Shown here piece after piece: positions 1 through 8,467 of a DNA stretch of 64,000 nucleotides; the first letter of the stretch is position 1, and each line of letters opens with the position of its first letter. Under the pieces are notes generated by a model. The model was not told where the DNA came from, searched no databases, and worked only from the letters and a program-made list of their open reading frames with translations. Where the stretch lies: assembly GCF_025995235.1 (NCBI RefSeq), contig NZ_BAPT01000042.1:62001-126000 (forward strand), read 5' to 3'. A program made the position numbers and the translations under genes. This DNA comes from Ameyamaea chiangmaiensis. GTDB taxonomy: Bacteria > Pseudomonadota > Alphaproteobacteria > Acetobacterales > Acetobacteraceae.

Positions 1-936
1 CTCGCCCTCGCCGGCGCGGTGTCGTTTCTGACCGGACAGGCGGCGATCGTCGCTGTGCTTGCGGCCCTCGTCGGGGTGGGCATGACGCCTCTTCATCCGG
101 CGGCCGGGTGTGGTTTGCTGTTTCTGACCATCGCGGCGTTCGAGGCATCGTCCGGCCTGACGCGTGCCGGTGTCCTCGCCGGCACCATGGGCATGGCCGC
201 CCGCCGCGTTGTCGAGAGCGCCGATCAGCCGGCGACGCTGGATCGGGGGACGCGTCCGGCGCCAAGCGGGACCGATATCGCCCTGCGGAACGTGTCGTTC
301 CGGTGGTCGCCGGATCGGCCGATGGTGCTGCGCAACGTGACCCTCGATATACCGTCGGGGTCACGCGTGGCCATTCTGGGCCCGTCCGGCGCGGGAAAAT
401 CGAGCCTCGCCGCCCTTCTTCTGAAGGTCGCAGTGCCCGAGGAGGGCGATATCCTTCTGGGATCGGAACCCCTGTCGACCCTGCGTGACGACGCCGTGCG
501 CAGCCGGATTGCATGGCTGTCGCAGGCGACGCATCTGTTTGACGACACGTTGCGCGCCAACCTGACCCTCGGGCGTCGTGACGTCACCGACGACATGTTG
601 TGGCGTGCACTGGACCAGGCCGCGATCGGGGATCTGGTGCGCGGATTGCCCGACGGGCTCGAGACATGGATCGGGGAGGGCGGCACGCGTCTCTCCGGCG
701 GGCAGGGGCGGCGTGTCGCCCTGGCGCGCACTCTTCTGGCCGACGCGCCGATCCTTCTGCTCGATGAACCCACGACCGGTCTGGATGCCCAGACGGCGGC
801 CGATTTCTTCAGCACCCTTAACGATGTGGCTGGCGACCGCACCGTGATCATGATCGCGCATCGATTGACAGGCGTAGAGCGGATCGACCGGGTGTGGCGC
901 GTGGCGGACGGACAGGTCATGCCCGCGATGGCATGA
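1..936 (+). CDS. cydC: Thiol reductant ABC exporter subunit CydC (3' part)
   Basis: The reading frame is open from the first base, so this is the C-terminal ~311 residues; the membrane-domain start lies outside the window. A short hydrophobic stretch (end of the transmembrane domain) is followed by a complete nucleotide-binding domain: Walker A GPSGAGKSS, signature LSGGQGRR, Walker B ILLLDEPT and the switch histidine in IAHRL. The segment SSGLTRAGVLAGTMGMAARR before the ATPase resembles the CydC linker. CydDC exports cysteine/glutathione to the periplasm and is needed to assemble cytochrome bd oxidase. Known from the family: it works as a CydD-CydC heterodimer; cydD is presumably just upstream, outside the window. 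Another exporter of the same fold cannot be excluded without the N-terminus. Confidence 0.8.
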   Translation, partial: LALAGAVSFLTGQAAIVAVLAALVGVGMTPLHPAAGCGLLFLTIAAFEASSGLTRAGVLAGTMGMAARRVVESADQPATLDRGTRPAPSGTDIALRNVSFRWSPDRPMVLRNVTLDIPSGSRVAILGPSGAGKSSLAALLLKVAVPEEGDILLGSEPLSTLRDDAVRSRIAWLSQATHLFDDTLRANLTLGRRDVTDDMLWRALDQAAIGDLVRGLPDGLETWIGEGGTRLSGGQGRRVALARTLLADAPILLLDEPTTGLDAQTAADFFSTLNDVAGDRTVIMIAHRLTGVERIDRVWRVADGQVMPAMA

Positions 937-1080
937 ACTGGTCGCGACTCGCGCGGAGATGACGGAAACCATTGACGGACTCGCAGGCGCGGAGGCACCT
1001 AGAGGCCTGACACCGGTCCTTGCCGCCGGACTGTTAAGATAAACCGGCGATCTGCGCTCGCCTATCGGAGATACCACCTC

Positions 1081-1458
1081 ATGCTGCGTCGCCTGTCGCT
1101 TGTCCTTGGTCTGTGCGTGCTGGCGGGTTGTTCCACCGGATCGTCGCGTAAATACGTTGTGTTCTTCACGCATGGCTCGGCCGCGCTGGACGAAACGGCG
1201 CAGACCATAGTCTCGCATGCCGCCGCAACCGCCTTGGCCAAGGGGCGAGCGAACGTGATCGTCGAAGGTTACGCCGCGGCGCATGGCGATCTGTCGGCCG
1301 ACGAGCTTCTGGCCATGGACCGCGCGCGCATCGTTGCCGACCAGCTGGCGCGCGATGGCGTGGCCCCGTCGGCGATCCGCCAGGCGCCGCGCGCGCCGTC
1401 GAACGAGAACGTCTCGGTTGCCGCGCGCCGCGTCGAGATCGAAATCGTCGCGCAGTAA
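1081..1458 (+). CDS. OmpA-family lipoprotein, small
   Basis: A 125-residue protein with a lipoprotein signal: charged MLRR start, a hydrophobic core and the lipobox LAGC, with Cys16 as the expected lipidation site. The rest is a short OmpA C-terminal-like (peptidoglycan-binding) domain: a beta strand YVVFFTHGSAALD, a helix, the strand NVIVEGYAA, a helix containing DRARIVADQLARDG, and a final RRVEIEIV strand. This is the Pal/OmpA fold without a beta barrel. It probably tethers an envelope membrane to peptidoglycan, or is a paralogue that has lost tight binding. It stands alone between cydC and recQ. The family call is good; the specific role is not known. Confidence 0.7.
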   Translation: MLRRLSLVLGLCVLAGCSTGSSRKYVVFFTHGSAALDETAQTIVSHAAATALAKGRANVIVEGYAAAHGDLSADELLAMDRARIVADQLARDGVAPSAIRQAPRAPSNENVSVAARRVEIEIVAQ

Positions 1459-1539
1459 GGCCTGTCGCGGCACTCGATGGCCGATGACGCTGCCTTTCCC
1501 GCCGCCGTTGCGTCGGGGCTCGTAACACGCGGAACCGCT

Positions 1540-3357
1540 ATGGACCGGGCGCACGCGGTTCTGCGCGAGACGTTCGGTTTTTCCGCTTTTCGTGGATTGC
1601 AGGAAGCCGCCGTCGCTCGTGTGATGGACGGTCAGGACACGCTGGTGCTGATGCCGACGGGCGGCGGCAAAAGCGTGTGTTATCAGGTTCCGGGCCTTGC
1701 GCGCACCGGTCTCGCGCTGGTCATTTCGCCGCTGATCGCGCTGATGCAGGACCAGGTGGCCGCGTTGCGGCAACTGGGTGTCAACGCCGCCGCCCTGCAT
1801 TCGGAGCTGGACCCGGATGATGCGTCCCAGGTGTGGACCGAGATCAACGCCGGGCGCCTGAAATTTCTCTACGTCTCCCCCGAGCGCCTTTTGTCGCCCG
1901 GCATGATCGATCGTCTGGCGCGGCAGGAACTCGCCCTGATCGCGATCGACGAGGCGCACTGTGTCTCCGCCTGGGGGCATGATTTCCGGCCGGAGTATCG
2001 CGCGCTTGCGTCCTTGCCGGCCCATTTTCCCGGCGTGCCGCGTATTGCCCTGACCGCAACGGCCGACGAACGCACGCGCGAAGATATTCTGGGCGCGCTC
2101 GGCATGCCCGATGCCGAGCGTCTGGTGGCGAGTTTCCACCGGCCCAACCTGCACGTCGCCGCCACGCCGAAAGCCTCGGAACTGCGGCAGCTGACATCGA
2201 TGCTCGATGCCCATCGCACCGGAGCGAGCATCGTCTACTGTGGCAGTCGCGCGAAGACGGAACGGGTTGCCGCGACGTTGGCGGGGCAGGGATGGCCGGC
2301 GATCGCGTTCCATGCCGGCCTGTCGCCCATGGAAAAACGCGCGGCGCTGATGCGTTTTCGCTCCGGCGAACGGATCGTGGTGGTCGCGACGATCGCGTTC
2401 GGGATGGGGATCGATCGCCCGGACGTGCGCTGCGTCGTCCATCTCGACATGCCCGCCTCGCCGGAAGGTTATTATCAGCAGATCGGTCGTGCCGGACGCG
2501 ACGGTGAGCCGGCGCATACGCTGCTGCTGTATGGTGGCGAGGACATGGCGCGGGCGCGCCACTGGCTCGACCAGTCTCAGGCCCCCGAGAGCGAGCGTCG
2601 CGTCATGAGCGCCCGGCTGGAGGCGATGATCGCCCTGACCGAGACCACGGGATGCCGCACGCAGGCGCTGCTGGCCTGTTTCGGTGAAGTGTTGCCAGCG
2701 GCGTGCGGCCATTGCGACAATTGCGCGCATCCGGTTGCGTCGTTCGATGGCACCGACGCCGCACGAAAGGTTCTGTCGGCGATCTATCGCACGGGACAGA
2801 GGTTCGGTGCCGTGCATGTCGCGTCGGTCCTGCGCGGTAAAAGCACCGACATGACCCGGCGGCATCAGCACGAGGGATTGTCCGTCTTCGGGATCGGCAA
2901 GGATCGGTCCGAACAGTTCTGGCGCGGCGTGATCCGGCAGCTGATCGCCCGAGGGGCAGTGATGACCGTCGGTGATTACAACGGTCTGGCCCTTGACGAA
3001 CGGGTGGCCCGGCCGATCCTGCGCGGCGAAGTGCCCGTCCTTCTGCGCGAGGACACCGAGGGCGCGTTGAAGCGGGCAGCCTTGCCTGACCGCGCGCCAC
3101 GCTATGGCGACGATGAGGATCACGGCCTCGATGCCGAGGGCGAGCGCGTGTTCACCGCACTGCGCGACTGGCGCCGGACCGAGGCACGCGAACAGGAAAT
3201 TCCGCCCTATGTCATTTTCCATGACGCCGTCCTGCGCGATATCGCCCGCGAGCGCCCCGACGACCTGGACCTGCTTGGACGCATCAAGGGTGTGGGTGCG
3301 TCGAAGCTGGCGCGTTATGGCGATGCGGTTCTGGAAGCAATCGCCGAGGCGACATAA
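1540..3357 (+). CDS. recQ: ATP-dependent DNA helicase RecQ
   Basis: A 3'-5' superfamily 2 helicase acting in recombination and stalled-fork repair. The start is placed at ATG 1540 (MDRAHAVLRETFG), where RecQ proteins normally begin and where CGGAA lies upstream; an in-frame ATG at 1477 would add 21 residues. Visible in order: motif 0 (FRGLQ), Walker A MPTGGGKS, the DEAH box (AIDEAHCVSAWGHDFR), helicase motifs V/VI (GMGIDRPDVR and QQIGRAGRDG), the RQC zinc-binding cysteines (GCRTQALLACF and CGHCDNC), a winged helix, and a C-terminal HRDC domain ending around GRIKGVGASKLARYG. About 605 residues, normal for RecQ. Only 6 bases separate it from glpR, so the two may share a transcript. Confidence 0.95.
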   Translation: MDRAHAVLRETFGFSAFRGLQEAAVARVMDGQDTLVLMPTGGGKSVCYQVPGLARTGLALVISPLIALMQDQVAALRQLGVNAAALHSELDPDDASQVWTEINAGRLKFLYVSPERLLSPGMIDRLARQELALIAIDEAHCVSAWGHDFRPEYRALASLPAHFPGVPRIALTATADERTREDILGALGMPDAERLVASFHRPNLHVAATPKASELRQLTSMLDAHRTGASIVYCGSRAKTERVAATLAGQGWPAIAFHAGLSPMEKRAALMRFRSGERIVVVATIAFGMGIDRPDVRCVVHLDMPASPEGYYQQIGRAGRDGEPAHTLLLYGGEDMARARHWLDQSQAPESERRVMSARLEAMIALTETTGCRTQALLACFGEVLPAACGHCDNCAHPVASFDGTDAARKVLSAIYRTGQRFGAVHVASVLRGKSTDMTRRHQHEGLSVFGIGKDRSEQFWRGVIRQLIARGAVMTVGDYNGLALDERVARPILRGEVPVLLREDTEGALKRAALPDRAPRYGDDEDHGLDAEGERVFTALRDWRRTEAREQEIPPYVIFHDAVLRDIARERPDDLDLLGRIKGVGASKLARYGDAVLEAIAEAT

Positions 3358-3363
3358 CCGGCC

Positions 3364-4155
3364 ATGACGTCCGAGATTCCCGGCGGCGCCACGCCCGCCC
3401 AGCGGCGACTGGCGGCGATCGTCGCCTTGGTCCGCAACCGTGGCTATGTGTCGAACGAGGATCTCGCGCGCCAGTGCGAGGTCACGGTTCAGACGATCCG
3501 CCGCGACGTCAACCATCTCGCCGACCAAGGCCTGCTGGCCCGACATCACGGGGGGGCGGGACTGCCCTCATCGGTCGAGAACATTGCCTATACGGAGCGG
3601 CAGATTCTCAATCGCCGCGAAAAGGAAGCCATCGGGCGTCGTGCCGCGCGCCTGATCCCCGACAATGCCTCGCTGTTCATCAATATCGGGACGACGACGG
3701 AAGCTTTCGCGCAGGCGCTTGGCGGCCATCAGGCGTTGCAGGTAATCACCAACAACCTGCACGTCGCCGCGATGCTGGCACCCCGGTCCGATTTCAAGGT
3801 CGTCGTGGCGGGTGGCCGGGTGCGCAGCCACGATGGCGGAATCGTGGGGCCGGCCGCGGCGGAGGCCCTGGGGAACTATCGTGTGGATATCGGCGTCATC
3901 GGTATTTCCGGCATCGAGGACGATGGTTCCCTGATGGATTTCGATGTCGAGGAGATCGAGTGCGCGCGCGCAATCATGCGCAATGCGCGTCGCGTCGTCC
4001 TTCTGGCCGACCATACGAAGTTCACGCGCCATCCGCTGGGCCGGGTCGGCCCCGTGACAGCAGTCCATGATTTCGTGACCGACCGCGTACCGCCAGCGCG
4101 CCTGCGCGAAATCCTGGAGCGGGCCGGCACACGGCTGCATATCGCTGAGCTCTGA
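3364..4155 (+). CDS. glpR: DeoR/GlpR-family repressor of the glycerol regulon
   Basis: A 263-residue DeoR-family regulator. The N-terminal winged helix-turn-helix is clear (ARQCEVTVQTIRRDVNHLADQ, residues about 38-57), followed by the family hallmark RHHGGA and a sugar-phosphate-sensing DeoRC domain (INIGTTTEAFAQAL, later DHTKF). In the family the inducer is glycerol 3-phosphate, which releases the repressor. It sits directly upstream of glpD-glpF-glpK, and two GlpR-like palindromes lie between this gene and glpD, so the assignment rests on sequence and context together. It follows recQ by 6 bases, which suggests it is not only autoregulated but read from upstream as well (inference). Confidence 0.92.
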   Translation: MTSEIPGGATPAQRRLAAIVALVRNRGYVSNEDLARQCEVTVQTIRRDVNHLADQGLLARHHGGAGLPSSVENIAYTERQILNRREKEAIGRRAARLIPDNASLFINIGTTTEAFAQALGGHQALQVITNNLHVAAMLAPRSDFKVVVAGGRVRSHDGGIVGPAAAEALGNYRVDIGVIGISGIEDDGSLMDFDVEEIECARAIMRNARRVVLLADHTKFTRHPLGRVGPVTAVHDFVTDRVPPARLREILERAGTRLHIAEL

Positions 4156-4174
4156 GAGCTTCGCCCGCGTGGGC

Positions 4175-4194
4175 AATCTTCGTTTCCGAACATT
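4175..4194. promoter_or_regulatory. Probable GlpR operator 1
   Basis: AATCTTCGTTTCCGAACATT, 19 bases after the glpR stop. The arms AATCTTCG and CGAACATT are inverted repeats with one mismatch around a 4-base spacer. This matches the enterobacterial GlpR operator pattern (ATGTTCG, 4 bases, CGAACAT). It lies about 133 bases upstream of the better second site, centre to centre. Confidence 0.6.
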
Positions 4195-4308
4195 CGCGCG
4201 ACTCTCGAGGCTGGCATGAGCGATGCTTGGCGGATTCTCACCGGATCGCGCGGCACTATCACATAAAAGAGAACGTCGAGCGGCGAAAACGAATTGCGGA
4301 TGAGCATT

Positions 4309-4326
4309 ATGTTCGGATACGAACAT
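4309..4326. promoter_or_regulatory. Probable GlpR operator 2 (perfect palindrome)
   Basis: ATGTTCGGATACGAACAT: perfect 7-base inverted repeats around GATA, matching the known GlpR consensus. It ends 17 bases before the glpD ATG at 4344, so bound repressor would block the promoter or early transcript. Its position also argues against translation starting further upstream. Confidence 0.75.
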
Positions 4327-4343
4327 TCGGAAAGGAATTTTCC

Positions 4344-5918
4344 ATGCTCGCTTCGAATCCGCAGACTGTCCCACCTGATGCGCGTGTCGATCTTCTGATC
4401 GTGGGCGGCGGCGTCAACGGCACCGGCATAGCGCGTGATGCCGTCGGACGCGGTGCGTCGGTGATGCTGGTGGAGAAGGACGATCTTGCCGGGCATACGT
4501 CGTCGGCCAGCACGAAGCTGATCCATGGTGGCCTGCGCTACCTCGAATATTACGAGTTCCGGCTGGTCCGCGAAGCGCTGATCGAGCGGGAGCGGCTGCT
4601 GAAGATCGCGCCGCACATCATTTGGCCGATCCGGTTCGTCCTGCCGCATTCAAAGCTGGTGCGACCCGCGTGGCTGCTGCGGCTCGGCCTGTTCCTGTAC
4701 GACCATCTGTGCCCGCGCATGACGCTGCCCAAGACGGAGTCGGTTCGCTTCGACCGCCACATCAGCGGCCGGGCGATCCGCGACGACTACGCGCGCGGCT
4801 TCATCTATTCGGATGCCCGGGTGCTCGACAGTCGGCTTGTCGTGCTCAACGCGATGGACGCCCGGGACCGGGGAGCGGACATTCGCACGCATACGCGTCT
4901 GGTCGGCGCAACGCGCCATGCCGACCATTGGGAGGCGGTGATCGAGGACGCCGACGGCGCGCGGCAGACTGTTCACGCCCGCATTCTGGTCAACGCGGCC
5001 GGGCCGTGGGTCGCCGACATGCTGCACAACACACTCAAGCTGCAAACGTCGAAAAACGTGCGGCTGGTGAAAGGCAGCCATATCGTCGTGCCCCGGCTGT
5101 ATGATGGCGATCACGCCTACATCCTGCAAAATCCGGACAAGCGGATCGTGTTCGCCATTCCGTACGAGCAGGATTTCACCATGATCGGCACGACGGATAT
5201 TCCATTCGAATCCGATCCGAACCGTGTCGAGATTGACGCTGACGAAACGCGCTATCTGTGCGACAGCGTCAGCCGGTATTTCCGCACGCCGGTGAAGCCA
5301 GACGACGTCGTGTGGGCATGGTCGGGCGTGCGCCCGTTGTATGACGATGCGGCGAAGGACGCGTCTGCCGTGACGCGTGACTATGTCCTTGATGTCGACA
5401 CCAGTGGCGGGGCGGCGATCCTGTCGATCTTCGGCGGCAAGATCACGACGTTCCGCAAACTTGCCGAGCACGCGATCGAGAAACTGGCGCCGCTGATGCC
5501 GGTTCTGGGAAAGCCGTCCTGGACCGGCACCCAGCCTCTGCCCGGCGGCGATCTCGGTGCTGGCGGCTTCGACGGTGCGGTGGCGCGTCTGCGGACGCAG
5601 GCCGGGTTTCTCGATCAGGCCACGGCGGAGCGGCTGGTGCGATCCTACGGCTCCTGCGCCTATCTGATCGTGGGCGATGCCGCCACGCGGGAGACAATGG
5701 GCGAGGATTTCGGCGCCGGGCTGACGGCGCGCGAAATCGACTATCTCATGGCGCAGGAATGGGTGCGGTGCGCGGACGATCTGCTGTGGCGCCGCTCGAA
5801 ACTGGGGCTGCATATCGCCCCGGAACAGGCGGCGCGGGTGGAGGCCTACATCGCACAGCGGCGTCAGAGCGGCGTGCCCGCGCAGCCCGCCTCAACGGGT
5901 ACGCTCTCGGCGGCCTAG
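4344..5918 (+). CDS. glpD: FAD-dependent glycerol-3-phosphate dehydrogenase
   Basis: Membrane-associated flavoprotein that oxidises glycerol 3-phosphate to dihydroxyacetone phosphate and passes electrons to ubiquinone. The start is ATG 4344, preceded by AAAGGA; an in-frame extension to 4227 would run through the GlpR operator and lacks a ribosome site. 524 residues. Visible: the N-terminal dinucleotide fold DLLIVGGGVNGTGIARDA, the family block HTSSASTKLIHGGLRYLEYYEF, the mid-protein stretch GTTDIPFESDPNRVEID and a C-terminal DAO_C-type helical domain. In acetic acid bacteria this is the entry of glycerol into central metabolism. It heads glpD-glpF-glpK, probably controlled by GlpR. Confidence 0.96.
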   Translation: MLASNPQTVPPDARVDLLIVGGGVNGTGIARDAVGRGASVMLVEKDDLAGHTSSASTKLIHGGLRYLEYYEFRLVREALIERERLLKIAPHIIWPIRFVLPHSKLVRPAWLLRLGLFLYDHLCPRMTLPKTESVRFDRHISGRAIRDDYARGFIYSDARVLDSRLVVLNAMDARDRGADIRTHTRLVGATRHADHWEAVIEDADGARQTVHARILVNAAGPWVADMLHNTLKLQTSKNVRLVKGSHIVVPRLYDGDHAYILQNPDKRIVFAIPYEQDFTMIGTTDIPFESDPNRVEIDADETRYLCDSVSRYFRTPVKPDDVVWAWSGVRPLYDDAAKDASAVTRDYVLDVDTSGGAAILSIFGGKITTFRKLAEHAIEKLAPLMPVLGKPSWTGTQPLPGGDLGAGGFDGAVARLRTQAGFLDQATAERLVRSYGSCAYLIVGDAATRETMGEDFGAGLTAREIDYLMAQEWVRCADDLLWRRSKLGLHIAPEQAARVEAYIAQRRQSGVPAQPASTGTLSAA

Positions 5919-5975
5919 AGAGTTTTATCTCCAACGGGTCTGGAACCCCAACAAGAACAATCATCGGTGAACGCA

Positions 5976-6848
5976 ATGAAAATTGATAAGAAGCTTCTGG
6001 GCGAGCTCATCGCCGAAATGGTCGCCGTTTTCATCATCATCCTGTTCGGCGATTCGGTGGCGGCGATGTACACGCTGTATGACCCGAGCCCATATAAAAC
6101 TGCCTATTGGGGTGTGTGCATCGTCTGGGGACTGGGCGTCACCATTGCGATCTATGTGACCGGAGCCGTGTCGGGCACGCACGCAAACCCGGCGGTCACC
6201 ATCGCTCTGGCCACGTTCCGTGGGTTCTCGTGGAAGAAAACGCCGCTTTATATCGTGGCCCAGGTCCTGGGCGGCTTCCTCGGCGCGGCGGCGGTGTATG
6301 CCCTGTTCTCGCCCGTGATCGATCACTTTAATGAAGTGCATCACTTCACGCGGGCACTGGACGGCGGTGCGGCGGGCGTGTTCTTCACCCATCCGGGCGA
6401 GGCGGTGACGCCGATGCATTCGCTGCTGGTGCAGACGATCCTGACGGGGATGCTGGTGTTCGGCATCTTCGCCATTACCTGCGAATACAACACCATGGCG
6501 CCGCAGGCGAACTCCGGCGCACTGATCATCGGTCTTCTGGTGGCGACGATCGGTGCCTCCGCCGGCTATCTCGACGCATGGGCGATCAACCCGGCGCGCG
6601 ACTTCGGGCCCCGGCTTTTCTGCTACTTTGCCGGGTGGGGTCCGCAGGCGCTGCCGGCGCCGCAGAACTACTGGTGGGTGCCGGTACTGGGTCCGACGTT
6701 GGGCGGTCTGGTCGGTGGGGGAGCGTATTACGTGCTGATCCGGCCGTTCATGCCGGAGCGCCTTGTCGAACCGATGGCGCCCACGCCTGTCGTGCTGACC
6801 GAGACAGCGCTGCCGGCCGAGCGGTTCGGCGCCCACAGCCACTCCTGA
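5976..6848 (+). CDS. glpF: Aquaglyceroporin, glycerol facilitator
   Basis: Inner-membrane channel for passive glycerol uptake. The start is taken as ATG 5976, with GGTGA six bases upstream; a GTG at 5967 in the same frame is the alternative. 290 residues with six transmembrane helices and the two half-helix signatures: GTHANPAVT in the first half and INPARDFGPR in the second. The aspartate after the second NPA (NPARD) is the mark of glycerol-conducting aquaglyceroporins rather than water-only aquaporins. The loop FFTHPGEAV and the charged C-terminal tail are unremarkable. It lies between glpD (57 bases) and glpK (59 bases), consistent with one operon. Confidence 0.95.
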   Translation: MKIDKKLLGELIAEMVAVFIIILFGDSVAAMYTLYDPSPYKTAYWGVCIVWGLGVTIAIYVTGAVSGTHANPAVTIALATFRGFSWKKTPLYIVAQVLGGFLGAAAVYALFSPVIDHFNEVHHFTRALDGGAAGVFFTHPGEAVTPMHSLLVQTILTGMLVFGIFAITCEYNTMAPQANSGALIIGLLVATIGASAGYLDAWAINPARDFGPRLFCYFAGWGPQALPAPQNYWWVPVLGPTLGGLVGGGAYYVLIRPFMPERLVEPMAPTPVVLTETALPAERFGAHSHS

Positions 6849-6907
6849 AACAGTCGGCGTAATGAACAAGGGCCGGACGACACCGGCCGCATGGGAAGGA
6901 CATCTCC

Positions 6908-8401
6908 ATGACTGAAAAGAACCTTATCCTGGCGATCGATCAGGGCACGACCTCGACCCGCAGCATCGTTTTCGGCGCCGATACCGAGGCTCTGAGCACC
7001 TCACGCACTGAGTTCGGCCAGTTCTACCCCGACCAGGGCTGGGTGGAGCATGACGCCGAGGAGATCTGGCGCGACGTGGTCCGCACCGCGCGCGAGGCTC
7101 TCGAGGGTGTGGGTGGCAACGAGCGAATCTCGGCTATCGGCATCACCAACCAGCGCGAGACGATCGTGGTCTGGGACCGCGAGACGGGTCGTCCAATCCA
7201 TCATGCGATCGTCTGGCAGGACCGGCGCACTGCATCGCTGTGCCAGACCCTGCGTCAGGACGGCGCGGAGACACTGGTGCGCGAGCGGACCGGCCTGCTG
7301 CTCGATCCATATTTCTCCGCAACGAAAATCGCCTGGATCCTCGACAACGTGTCGGGCGCGCGCGCGCAGGCCGAAGCGGGGAAACTGGCGTTCGGCACGA
7401 TCGACAGTTTCCTTCTGTGGAACCTGACCGGTGGACGCGTGCATGCGACGGACATCACCAATGCCTGTCGCACCCTGCTGTTCGACATCCATCGACAGTG
7501 CTGGGACAAGGATCTGCTGAAGCTGTTCCGCGTTCCTGAAGCCCTGCTTCCCGAAGTGCGCGACAACAGCGGCATCTTCGGCGAGACCGACCCCGCCCTG
7601 TTCGGCCGTGCGATCCCGATCGGCGGTATGGCGGGTGATCAGCAGTCGGCGGTGATCGGACAGGCCTGCTTCCAGCCCGGCATGGCCAAGTCGACCTATG
7701 GCACAGGCTGCTTCATGTTGCTCAACACCGGCGACAAGCCCGTGGAATCACGCAACCGCATGCTGACGACCATCGGCTACCGGATCGGCGGCAAGACCAC
7801 CTATGCGCTCGAGGGCGCGATTTTCGTCGCCGGAGCCGCGATCAAGTGGCTGCGCGACGGGCTTCATCTCATCACGCATGCCTCGCAGACCGACGACATG
7901 GCGACGCGTATCCCGCACAGCCACGGTGTTTACATGGTGCCCGGGTTCGTCGGGCTCGGGGCGCCGCACTGGGACCCCGAGGCGCGTGGTCTGATCTGCG
8001 GCCTGACGCTGGACGCGACAGCGGCGCACATTGCCCGCGCGGCTCTGGAGTCGGTTGCGTTCCAGACGCTCGATCTCGCGGCAGCCATGCGCGAAGATGG
8101 CGGCGGCACGGCGAGTACGCTGCGGGTAGACGGTGGTATGGCCGCCAATGACTGGTTCTGCCAGTTTCTGGCCGACATGTTGCAGGCGAAGGTGGAACGG
8201 CCGAAAAACCTTGAAACGACGGCGCTGGGCGCGGCCTTCCTCGCGGGTCTGTCGACTGGCGTCTGGTCGAGCCTGGATGAAGTCGCGGGCACGTGGTCGC
8301 GCAGCTCCATGTTCGAGCCGCAGATGGAGGGTGCGCAGCGCAAGCGCATGATCGACGGCTGGCATCAGGCGGTGCGCCGCACCCTGTCACAGGCCGCCTG
8401 A
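6908..8401 (+). CDS. glpK: Glycerol kinase
   Basis: Phosphorylates glycerol with ATP to glycerol 3-phosphate, trapping it in the cell and producing the GlpR inducer. ATG 6908 is preceded by GGAAGGA. 497 residues, the usual length. FGGY-family marks: the N-terminal phosphate loop AIDQGTTSTRSIVF, the substrate block ITNQRETIVVWDRETGRP, the mid-protein GDQQSAVIGQACF, and the C-terminal ATP-binding segment LRVDGGMAANDWFCQF followed by ETTALGAAFLAGL. It is the last gene of the glp operon; a strong hairpin follows 12 bases after the stop. Confidence 0.97.
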   Translation: MTEKNLILAIDQGTTSTRSIVFGADTEALSTSRTEFGQFYPDQGWVEHDAEEIWRDVVRTAREALEGVGGNERISAIGITNQRETIVVWDRETGRPIHHAIVWQDRRTASLCQTLRQDGAETLVRERTGLLLDPYFSATKIAWILDNVSGARAQAEAGKLAFGTIDSFLLWNLTGGRVHATDITNACRTLLFDIHRQCWDKDLLKLFRVPEALLPEVRDNSGIFGETDPALFGRAIPIGGMAGDQQSAVIGQACFQPGMAKSTYGTGCFMLLNTGDKPVESRNRMLTTIGYRIGGKTTYALEGAIFVAGAAIKWLRDGLHLITHASQTDDMATRIPHSHGVYMVPGFVGLGAPHWDPEARGLICGLTLDATAAHIARAALESVAFQTLDLAAAMREDGGGTASTLRVDGGMAANDWFCQFLADMLQAKVERPKNLETTALGAAFLAGLSTGVWSSLDEVAGTWSRSSMFEPQMEGAQRKRMIDGWHQAVRRTLSQAA

Positions 8402-8413
8402 CACGGTCCGTCG

Positions 8414-8444
8414 CCGTGCCCCCGAGTGTGGTTCGGGGGCACGG
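8414..8444 (+). terminator. Hairpin after glpK
   Basis: A perfect 12-bp stem, CCGTGCCCCCGA against TCGGGGGCACGG, with a 7-base loop, starting 12 bases after the glpK stop. No T-run follows on either strand, so it may act as a weak bidirectional terminator or a 3'-end stabiliser. The gene on the other strand (8468-9019) also ends here. Confidence 0.65.
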
Positions 8445-8467
8445 TGGACTTCCCTGTCGAGGGGATA

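Noticed and set aside
361..3549. Very long open frame (about 1060 codons) on the minus strand opposite cydC, the OmpA-like gene and recQ
   Set aside because: It is antisense to well-supported genes, and its translation is rich in Arg, His, Gln and Gly without recognisable domains. Such frames are expected in GC-rich coding DNA.
4278..4297. Possible third GlpR operator around GGCGAAAACGAATT
   Set aside because: Only half of one arm matches and symmetry is poor.
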